A stretch of DNA of 11,380 bases from Prevotellaceae bacterium (GTDB lineage: Bacteria; Bacteroidota; Bacteroidia; Bacteroidales; UBA932): NCBI GenBank assembly GCA_031285695.1, contig JAITVR010000078.1, positions 1 through 11,380 on the forward strand, in the 5' to 3' direction. The position numbers and the translations under genes are program-made. Below, in pieces: positions 1 through 6,500 of this stretch. The notes beneath the pieces are model-generated. The model was not told the DNA's origin, did no database searches, and saw only the letters and a program-made list of their open reading frames with translations. Within the stretch, counting starts at the first letter, position 1; each line of letters opens with the position of its first letter.

Positions 1-465
1 GAGGCGCAAAATTACTGCCACGAGGGCAACTGGGAGGCCTTTGCACAGCGCCCCTACCTGTGGGCAAAGTTTATTTGGCTGTTCGCCGATTTTCAATCGT
101 ACCTGCGCAACGAGGGCGACACGGACGGCATAAACGACAAGGGACTGCTAACCTACGACCGCAAAACGAAAAAGGACGCCTTCTTTTTTTACAAGGCCAA
201 CTGGAATCCCGAGCCCATGATTTACATCAGCAGTCGCCGATTTACCGAGCGCACGCAGGCGCAAACCGATGTAAAGGTTTACACCAACCTGCCCGAGGCC
301 ACGCTTTACATTAACGGTAAAAAAATAGGCAAGCAGAAAAAAGATTCGCTTGGGCGCATGGTGTGGAGCGGCGTTACCCTTGCAAAAGGAAGCAACGAAG
401 TAAAGGTGGAAGGAAAATCGGGCAAGCAGCAGCTAACCGACAGCTGCGTGTGGACGCTGAAGTAA
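1..465 (+). CDS. Glycoside hydrolase family 2 protein, C-terminal part (5' end outside window)
   Basis: An open frame runs from the first base to the TAA at 463-465 and gives the last 154 residues of a larger protein. The first ~70 residues match the end of a GH2 (beta-galactosidase-like) TIM barrel: the stretch with FIWLFADF, then GINDKGLLTYDRKTKKDA (residues 43-60) and FYKANW (63-68) is highly characteristic of these enzymes. From about residue 88 a beta-rich module with VKVYTNLPEATLYINGKKIG resembles the Ig-like C-terminal domains (DUF4982 type) attached to Bacteroidota GH2 enzymes. The catalytic glutamates would lie upstream and cannot be seen. The family hydrolyses beta-linked galactosides, glucuronides or related glycans, usually in the periplasm; the substrate cannot be told from this fragment. 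No terminator follows: the next gene, on the other strand, stops 2 nt away. Confidence 0.88.
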   Translation, partial: EAQNYCHEGNWEAFAQRPYLWAKFIWLFADFQSYLRNEGDTDGINDKGLLTYDRKTKKDAFFFYKANWNPEPMIYISSRRFTERTQAQTDVKVYTNLPEATLYINGKKIGKQKKDSLGRMVWSGVTLAKGSNEVKVEGKSGKQQLTDSCVWTLK

Positions 466-467
466 GC

Positions 468-986
468 TTACCTACACACCTCCCACAGCGCCACGCCAAT
501 GCTCACGCTTACGTTGAGGGAGTGCTTGGTGCCGTACTGCGGAATTTCTACGCAGCGGCTGCATTCGTTCACCACCTCCTGCGCTACGCCGCGCACCTCG
601 TTGCCGAAAATCAGCGCGCAAGGTTTTTCTGTAGGCGTAAATTTGTTGAGCATAACGCTATTTTCCGCTTGCTCCACGGCAACTAATTCGTAGCCTTCGT
701 TTTTCAGCTGCTGCGCGGCTTGCAGGGTGGTTTCAAAGTAGCGCCAAGCCACTGTGTTTTCGGCCCCCAATGCCGACTTATGTATTTCGGCGTTGGGCGG
801 CGTGGCGCAAATGCCGCACAAAATAACCTCGCGAATGGCAAAGGCATCGGCGGTGCGAAATGCCGCGCCAATGTTGTGCTGGCTGCGCACATTGTCCAAA
901 ACCAAAGCAACAGGTCGCTTGACCTGCTGCTTAAACTCTTCGGCGCTTACGCGACCAAGCTCTTCGTTTAGTAATTTTCGGGACAT
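468..986 (-). CDS. SpoU/TrmH-family (SPOUT class) RNA 2'-O-methyltransferase
   Basis: This 172-residue protein carries all three SpoU motifs. Motif 1 is DNVRSQHNIGAAFRTADAF (residues 31-49, with N32, R34, N38 and R44). Motif 2 is ALIFGNEVRGV (124-134, with the G-N-E core). Motif 3 is IPQYGTKHSLNVSVSIGVAL (148-167). In this family the enzyme binds S-adenosylmethionine in a trefoil-knot C-terminal half and methylates a ribose 2'-OH of tRNA or rRNA in the cytoplasm. The length fits the minimal catalytic form, closer to TrmL than to the longer TrmH/RlmB proteins, which have extra RNA-binding extensions. The exact nucleotide target cannot be predicted. The ATG at 984-986 is the natural start because the conserved region begins soon after it. 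The gene is convergent with the GH2 gene and lies 93 nt downstream of the DUF4831 gene, with a repeat cluster in between. Confidence 0.92.
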   Translation of the reverse strand: MSRKLLNEELGRVSAEEFKQQVKRPVALVLDNVRSQHNIGAAFRTADAFAIREVILCGICATPPNAEIHKSALGAENTVAWRYFETTLQAAQQLKNEGYELVAVEQAENSVMLNKFTPTEKPCALIFGNEVRGVAQEVVNECSRCVEIPQYGTKHSLNVSVSIGVALWEVCR

Positions 987-998
987 AAAAATTGTGCA

Positions 999-1099
999 GA
1001 TAAACGCTTCGCGATAAAAAGATAAAGCGATAAAATTTTATCCCTTTATCGCGCGTAGCGCATTTATCCTTTTATCTTTTTAGTTTATCTCTTTATCAA
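999..1099. repeat. Cluster of octameric GATAAA/TTTATC repeats in both orientations
   Basis: Four GATAAA units (starting at 999, 1013, 1021, 1029) are followed by six TTTATC units (starting at 1037, 1045, 1063, 1071, 1084, 1092). Most neighbours are spaced exactly 8 bp apart (1013/1021/1029/1037/1045, 1063/1071 and 1084/1092). The cluster fills the gap between the methyltransferase and DUF4831 genes and extends into the last codons of the latter, where it encodes DKEIN before the stop at 1080-1082. The switch of orientation at 1035/1036 creates a long imperfect inverted repeat. Confidence 0.75.
1021..1050 (-). terminator. Possible hairpin terminator or attenuator after the DUF4831 gene
   Basis: Bases 1021-1035 and 1036-1050 are inverted copies with one mismatch in 15, and weaker pairing continues outwards (GCGAAGCG-type sequence at about 1005-1012 against 1051-1061). 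Read leftward the stem is followed by a T-rich stretch. It could end DUF4831 transcription or attenuate read-through into the methyltransferase gene. The stem is very AT-rich and its centre has no ready loop, so termination is only a guess. Confidence 0.35.
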
Positions 1100-2219
1100 A
1101 AAATTGTTCAAATCTCACATTTACCACCTTTCCATTTTGGTGCACCCAAAATCGACCTCGGTATAGCTCACTGCTGCCGTTGAGCAGGCGCACCTGCGCC
1201 ACATCGGGCAGGCGCATTTTAAGGGCAGCATCATCTTTTTGCACGGGCGAAGTTTTTGCTCCGGCGTACTTGTCTTCGGGTTGCACATCAAGCGCAACGG
1301 TGCTTCCCTGCGCGTCCATATTTTGCACGCCGTTTTTTTCGGAAAACTTGAACAGCGGGTAGCTATCCATTACCGCCGCCGGTGCCACATCGTAGTGGTA
1401 CGTGCGCTGCGATGTGGTGCGCTTGCCCACAAAGAGCGACAGGCAGCTGCGCTCCATTTTATTTAGCTCGGTAAGCGCCACCTTCAGCGCATCGTTGCTG
1501 CCGAAGGCCGCATCAATATCGCCTGTGAGCAGCTCAAATTTTCGCTTGCGCAGGCTGAGCAAAAAGTTGGCTGCCTCGGCCGCCATTTCCTCCTCAGTTT
1601 TGGGTTGCAGCGTTACCAAAAATTGCTCCTCTACTTCTTCCTCCCCGTCAACATCAGCGGTGTCGGGCGCAGTGGCTATTGGCTTGCGCACCTCACGAAA
1701 CATGCTTTCCACGCCCATGTTGGTAAATGTGGCGGCGCTGCTTGAGCTATCGAAGCTGCGCGAAGCGTTGCTTTCGGGCTGCGAAAAATTTTCGACCGAT
1801 AGCATTAAGCCGTCCTTCGTCATTTTGAAAAAATCGAAGCGCACGCCATCGTCGCCGGGCTGCACCACGTACAGCTGCCGCGCATCGGCTTCGGTATAGG
1901 CGGCTACGCTGCTGCGCGCAATGGCGTAGCGCGTTTCGCTCGCACTTTTTACGCTTAGCCCCAAGTATTTTTTGGCGTAAGCCGCATAAGGTCCTGCGGT
2001 AAAAACGGTGCGCTCTACCACCACGCTTACGCGAAAAACGGTGCGCGGAAGCGCGTACACAAAGGCGCCCGAATCGACCTGCTGCTGCTTGTCCAAGCTC
2101 AGCACGCGCGTGGGTTGCGGGGGGCGCACAAGCTCTTCGTCGCCCTTTTTTTTGCGCTGCGCAAAGGTGGGCTGAAGCACGAGCAGCAAGGCTATGGCGG
2201 CTATGAGAAATTTATTCAT
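1080..2219 (-). CDS. DUF4831 family exported protein
   Basis: The protein has 379 residues. Residues 1-20 form a signal peptide (MNK, a hydrophobic run, then PTFA before Q21), followed by a basic RKKK patch. The region with YALPRTVFRV (55-64) and GPYAAYAKKYLGL (76-88) is the hallmark of the DUF4831 family, found in Bacteroidota. Further landmarks are an acidic linker at about 188-199 (DADVDGEEEVEE-like), a segment ending in RKRKFELLTGD (224-234), and ELNKMERSCLSLFVGK (251-266). Length fits the family. The biochemical function is unknown; export to the periplasm or outer membrane is inferred from the signal peptide. There is no T9SS sorting domain. The last codons are built from the TTTATC octamer repeat. 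I see only a weak AT-rich -10-like sequence upstream of the start, so no promoter is called. Confidence 0.85.
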   Translation of the reverse strand: MNKFLIAAIALLLVLQPTFAQRKKKGDEELVRPPQPTRVLSLDKQQQVDSGAFVYALPRTVFRVSVVVERTVFTAGPYAAYAKKYLGLSVKSASETRYAIARSSVAAYTEADARQLYVVQPGDDGVRFDFFKMTKDGLMLSVENFSQPESNASRSFDSSSSAATFTNMGVESMFREVRKPIATAPDTADVDGEEEVEEQFLVTLQPKTEEEMAAEAANFLLSLRKRKFELLTGDIDAAFGSNDALKVALTELNKMERSCLSLFVGKRTTSQRTYHYDVAPAAVMDSYPLFKFSEKNGVQNMDAQGSTVALDVQPEDKYAGAKTSPVQKDDAALKMRLPDVAQVRLLNGSSELYRGRFWVHQNGKVVNVRFEQFFDKEIN

Positions 2220-2262
2220 TTACGCAAAAAAATGAAATTATACACTCCGATGCATCTCTTAT

Positions 2263-2341
2263 TGTCATTGCGGGCTTGACCCGCAATCTCCCAATCGAAG
2301 TTGCTCCTTGCAGGGGATTGCGGGTCAAGCCCGCAATGACA
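2263..2341. repeat. REP/BIME-like nested inverted repeat
   Basis: Arms at 2263-2291 and 2313-2341 (29 bp each) are inverted copies with a single mismatch, around a 21-bp centre. Each arm is itself a hairpin: ATTGCGGG and CCCGCAAT pair across the 5-nt loop CTTGA. The outer ends read TGTCATTGCG. Elements of this look (TCATTGCGGG...CCCGCAATCTC) are dispersed intergenic repeats in many bacterial genomes. This one fills most of the gap between the DUF4831 start and the end of the four-helix membrane protein gene; both genes run leftward, so it may also act as a terminator or mRNA-stabilising structure for the latter. Confidence 0.85.
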
Positions 2342-2353
2342 GCATTGTGGTTT

Positions 2354-2373
2354 TTCGGCAGGCTCAGCATGAT
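2354..2373. repeat. Possible fragment of a dispersed intergenic repeat
   Basis: The 20-bp string TTCGGCAGGCTCAGCATGAT resembles one arm of a dispersed hairpin repeat of the CTTCGACAGGCTCAGCATGAC type common in bacterial intergenic DNA. No inverted partner is visible nearby, so it would be a half element. Recognition is from memory of the motif only. Confidence 0.35.
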
Positions 2374-2410
2374 AGCAGGCAGGCTTGGTGCATAATTTTA
2401 GTAAAAAGAT

Positions 2411-3154
2411 TTACCGTGTAAAAAATGCGCCTTCGCCACCAATTCTGCGGCTTACCTGCACAAAGTTTTCCTTAAAGTATTCGTCCAGCGCCCGAAATTC
2501 GGGCGAGGCCATAAAGGCTTCAAATTGCCTCTCGAATATATATTTAATTCCCCCCTTGCTGAAAAATAAACCGTAGGCGCCGAGCGTGCTGAACAGCAAA
2601 ATGAAGACTAAAAACAGTCCGTAGTTTTCAAAAAAATCGGCCTCGAAGGCAAAGTGCGCCCCCACAGAAAGCGGCACCAGCACAAGCGATGCAATGGCTA
2701 CGTTGATGGCTATGGAGTAAAGGTTGACGAGCTTGTGCGTGCGGTTTTTTTGCTCGGCGGTGGCGCGCTCAAAGAAGGTAAAAAATGCGTTGTGCAGCTG
2801 CGAGGTGTAGCTCGAGTTGCAGCACATGCCTATTCGCAAATACTTTGCGGTTAACTTTTTGGCGGCCTGCTCCACGGCCAAGGCATCGCGGTAAAAGGGC
2901 AGGCGCTCGGGCAGGTTGAGCACGTGCAAAAATATGCCCACCAGCAGCACCAGCACAAAGAAAAATGCGCCCATGGCCACCTCGTCGAGCAGAAAAAGTA
3001 GGTAGTAGGGCAGCTGGCTGGGGTTTTCTAAGTTGTACTCAAGGAGCAGGCCGCTGCTTGAGGCGAGCGCAACGAGCATTCCGACCAAGTAGGCGGCAGG
3101 CATCAAAAACTCAAGCACGCCGCGCAGCGTTATACCTTTTACAATATCTTTCAT
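2411..3154 (-). CDS. Four-helix integral membrane protein of unknown function
   Basis: I do not recognise this 247-residue protein. It has four clear hydrophobic segments at about 16-36, 59-79, 144-166 and 178-198. Between segments 2 and 3 is a charged loop of about 65 residues with two adjacent cysteines (CC, 111-112), ERLPFYRDALAVEQAAKK (83-100) and AEQKNRTHK (133-141). The C-terminal ~50 residues (IFERQFEAF, ALDEYFKENF, RR) are soluble and amphipathic. No signal peptidase motif or known enzyme signature is visible. The ATG at 3152-3154 sits about 20 nt downstream of a predicted transcription start from a good Bacteroidota promoter, which supports the start. It is followed by the nested inverted repeat. 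The hydrophobic layout and promoter make it very probably a real gene. Confidence 0.8.
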   Translation of the reverse strand: MKDIVKGITLRGVLEFLMPAAYLVGMLVALASSSGLLLEYNLENPSQLPYYLLFLLDEVAMGAFFFVLVLLVGIFLHVLNLPERLPFYRDALAVEQAAKKLTAKYLRIGMCCNSSYTSQLHNAFFTFFERATAEQKNRTHKLVNLYSIAINVAIASLVLVPLSVGAHFAFEADFFENYGLFLVFILLFSTLGAYGLFFSKGGIKYIFERQFEAFMASPEFRALDEYFKENFVQVSRRIGGEGAFFTR

Positions 3155-3181
3155 AGCATTTACCTTTGTTTATACAGCCCA

Positions 3182-3211
3182 CAAATTTAGCATTTTTTTC
3201 AGTATCCACAA
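3182..3211 (-). promoter_or_regulatory. Bacteroidota sigma-ABfr-type promoter of the membrane protein gene
   Basis: On the minus strand TAAATTTG (3189 down to 3182) is an exact TAnnTTTG -7 box. A TTG (3211 down to 3209) lies 19 nt upstream, the spacing expected for the -33 element. The predicted start of transcription is near 3175, leaving a leader of about 20 nt before the ATG at 3154. Confidence 0.75.
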
Positions 3212-3231
3212 TTTTCTTTTTCCTTGCCGGC

Positions 3232-3346
3232 GAAGCTTGCGACATTTCCGCAAGGCTGACCAACATGCTGGGGAAGGTTGCGACATATTCCGCAAGGTTG
3301 CCCGACACGCAGGGGAAGGTTGCGGAAGCTTCCGCAAGCTGTTCAT
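3232..3346. repeat. Three-unit hairpin minisatellite (41-42 bp period)
   Basis: Units begin at 3232, 3273 and 3315, each opening with GAAGSTTGCG and containing an inverted pair of TTGCG and CGCAA. Unit 3 holds a perfect 18-bp palindrome at 3320-3337 (TTGCGGAAGCTTCCGCAA). Units 1 and 2 keep the outer pairs around GACAT(A)TTC and end in a GCTGGGG/GCAGGGG segment; unit 3 is cut short. Short frames exist across it on both strands, but they only echo the repeat. It lies in the 401-bp divergent intergenic region upstream of the large surface protein gene. Bases 3347-3480 between it and the next promoter show nothing else I can name. Confidence 0.8.
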
Positions 3347-3483
3347 AAAAAGCCGAACTTTAGCCTTTGCTTTGTACATGCAGCTGGCGTGCAGCTATTT
3401 GTAGGCCTGTATTTGCGTGCGTGGTTGTTACATATTTGTTAATAATGCAGGATATATTAGCTACATTTTACATTTTAGCTGTT

Positions 3484-3509
3484 TTGGGCGATAAATAGTA
3501 TTACTTTTG
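3484..3509 (+). promoter_or_regulatory. Probable promoter of the large surface protein gene
   Basis: TACTTTTG at 3502-3509 is an exact TAnnTTTG -7 box. The nearest TTG (3484-3486) is only 15 nt upstream, shorter than the usual 17-21, so the -33 element is weak and an activator may be needed. Transcription would begin near 3515, giving a 5' leader of about 40 nt to the ATG at 3556. No Shine-Dalgarno sequence is present, as usual for the phylum. Confidence 0.6.
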
Positions 3510-3555
3510 CAGATATATCAGATTAATACCTTAGTAAAACTATAAACCTAAAACG

Positions 3556-6500
3556 ATGAAAACTACTTACGCAAAGCTTAAAAAAGTGCTGCTGCTGGCA
3601 GCCGTGCTGCTGGGATTTACCGCCACAGGGTGGGGGCAGGCAGAGACCATTGCCGCTTGGGATTTTAACGGCGTGTCAGGTAGCACTGAAACGTATGCTG
3701 CAACAACGTACCACGAAGGCTTAGACCAAGCCGCTACTTACGGAAGTATAACACGCGGTGCAGAGGCAACAGCTTCAACCGGAGGCGACTCTTTTAGGAG
3801 TACAAAATTTGGTAATACCGGAATTTCGACAGCTGAAGGCAGTCGGTATTTTCAAGTTACCATAAAGCCCGATGCAGAAAAAACGGTGTCGCTTTCTACC
3901 ATTAGCGGAAACGCCAATGGAACGGCTACCTTTGCTGCTGCTCCGGGAGTAACCACGCAGTTTGCCTACAGCATAGATGGCGAAAACTTTACGCTGATTG
4001 GCGAGCCGCAAGTTAAGTCGGGTAATCCTCAAACCTTCAGCATTGATGTATCCGGTGTGGCTGCGCTGCAAAATGTCAGCGGTGCTACCATATATTTGCG
4101 CTACTACGCATCGGGGCAAACCACTACAGGAGGTTGGGGTTTTTACTCAGCATCTTCGGGAGCAAATGGCTTGGAAATAACAGGAGTTATACCTTCTTTT
4201 GACCCATCTGTTAGTGTTGACCAAACTTCTCTTTACTTTGGTAGCGTAAAAAGCGGAGCAACTAAAGATTTAGCTCTTAAGGCTACGCCCGCTAATCTTA
4301 CTGCAAATTTGTCATTGAATATACAATCGGAGAGCGGTGCGTTTAGCGTAAATACCGCAAGCATACCCCAAGAAACAAGCACCGAAACAGACATTACCGT
4401 AAGCTTTACCGCTCCTGCCGAGCAGGGCGAGTACAGGGACACGCTCGTAATTAGCGGCGGCGGCTTGGCTGCTCCCGTAAAAGTGGCTCTTAGCGGTATT
4501 AGCGCAATGCCTTCGCTTACGGTGGACAGCGTACAGGTGCAGCTGGGAGGCGTAGAAGTGGGCGAAAGCAAAACCGTTTCAGTGCCCATTCGCGCCGTAG
4601 TTTTGCAGGACAAAGTAACGCTTACCATTGACGGAGCAAACAAGGATAACTTTGCGGTAGATAGCGCTGAGTATGCACCCGGCTCATTTACCAAGAGTGC
4701 CCGAGTAACCTACACGCCATCAGCCGTGGGCGCCACCGACCAAGCCACGCTTACCGTAAAAAGCGCAGGAATGGAGGATAAAATAGTAAGCTTGAGCGGC
4801 ACAGGAATTGCCCAAATTGTAGAGTATTTGTACGAGCCGTTTGAGTACACAGCAGGAGAAAACATTGGCGGAAATACAGGTGGCACAGGCGGACCCGTAA
4901 ATAGCTGGAGCACGCATAGCAATGGCGCCTCGGCAGTGGGTACCATTGATGTGCAAAGCGGCAGCTTAGAGTATTCGGGATTGCTAACCTCGAAAGGTAA
5001 CATGGTAAGGCTACCCGGAGATAATACAAGTGTACCGCGCGATGTGAACAGACCGTTCGTTAAGAGCTCAATGGCAGATTCCATTTACTACTCTGCGCTC
5101 ATTAACGTAGCTGACGAAACGCAGCTAAGCACGACAGGCGATTATTTTATGGGCGTAGGTACTACAACTCTCGGAGCACGTTTAGGAGCAAAGAAATCTG
5201 GTGCAGGCTATAAGTTTATTATTGCTAATAGCAACACTACTTTTGTAGAATACGGAACAGAGTTGAGCTTTGGTACAGTGTATTTAGTGGTAGTAAAGTA
5301 CGATAGAAAAAGTGTTGCTTCGCTGTGGGTAAACCCTGCAACTTTGGGCGGCGAAGAGCCTTCGGGCTGCGTTGCCACGGCAAGCGGAAGCGCAATAAAC
5401 ACCGCATTTTCGGCTATTGGTTTGAGAAATGCGGCCAATACTCCTAAAGTTGATATTGACGAAATTCGTGTAGGCAGAACGTGGAAATCGGTTACGCCAG
5501 CTGCCACTGCACCTGCATTTGCAGCGCGCCCCACCGTAGCCGATACCACCGCCACATCTGCCAACGTAAAGGTAAAAGTTGACGGCGATGCCACGCTTTA
5601 CTACGTAGTAAAAACCGCTTCAGTAGCCAACATTACCGCCGGTGATGTAGTGGCTGACGAAGGTAAAAAGAGCGCAACGCTAACCGCCAATGTTGAAGAA
5701 ACCATTGCGCTAAGCGAGCTAACCGCCGAAACGCCGTACTACGTGTACATGGCAGCGGAAAACGCTTACGGTTTATCGGAGGTAGATTCGGCAGTATTTA
5801 CCACGCTTTCGGCGCTTGCGCCCGTTATTACCGTGGCGCCCGAAGCGTTGACATTCGATACCATTGTTGGTTTGCAGCAGGAAAAAACCTTTACCGTAAC
5901 CACCGCCAACTTGGGCGAAAATGCAGCATTAACACTTGGTCAATCAGGCGCATTTAGCCTTTCAACAGAAAGTGTTGCCGACAACTCCGCCGACATCAAT
6001 ATTACCGTAACCTACACCGCAGGCGCGTCGGTGGTTAAGGACACCATTTACATTACAGGCGGAAGTGCGCTTGCTAAAATGGTGGAGCTTACAGGTACGC
6101 CGCGCACGCCAGTTGTTAGCGCAAGCAGCGCAAAGCTAACTTTTGCCGCCGTGCAAGATGTTCCCGCTACGCAAAAAATTGTAGTAAAGGGCAGCAACCT
6201 TAAGGACGGCATAAAGCTCATTAAAAGCAGCGCAGCTTACACGCTGAGCAAAGACACCGTTACCGTAGCCGAAGCCGCTTCAGCCACCGGCGATACTATT
6301 ACCGTAACCTTTAACGCAGCTGCGGCCACCACCGATACCATCATTTTGCGAAGCGCAGGCGCGCAAAGCGTAAAAATAGCCCTTGAAGGAACTGTGCGCG
6401 GTCAGTACGACAACATGCTTGCCAACCCGGGATTTGAAACGTGGACAGAAACCGCACCCGATGCGTGGACATTTTCAAGTAACCCTACTAAAGAAGTTGT

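Noticed and set aside
1402..1899. 165-codon plus-strand open frame opposite the DUF4831 gene
   Set aside because: It is antisense to a well-supported gene with a signal peptide and family motifs, and its serine-rich product has no recognisable features.
3161..3168. TACCTTTG on the plus strand, a perfect -7 match that could drive an RNA through the minisatellite
   Set aside because: No TTG at the expected -33 distance, and a good promoter on the opposite strand overlaps the region. An 8-bp degenerate match is expected by chance; not enough to call an RNA gene.
3232..3346. Possible CRISPR-like array
   Set aside because: Only three units, the repeats are imperfect throughout with no distinct spacer segments, and no cas genes are nearby. 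It is a minisatellite.
3111..3379. Short overlapping frames on both strands over the minisatellite, with repeat-like products (for example LAEYVATF and SPACRATLRN)
   Set aside because: They exist on opposite strands and in different frames over the same repeat, have no conserved domain or start context, and overlap the promoter and start of the membrane protein gene. The repeat itself explains them.
4233..5594. Several minus-strand frames of 90-150 codons inside the large surface protein gene
   Set aside because: They mirror the low-complexity Thr/Ser/Ala/Val-rich coding strand, lack domains, and lie in a gene whose modules, promoter and terminator are all on the plus strand.
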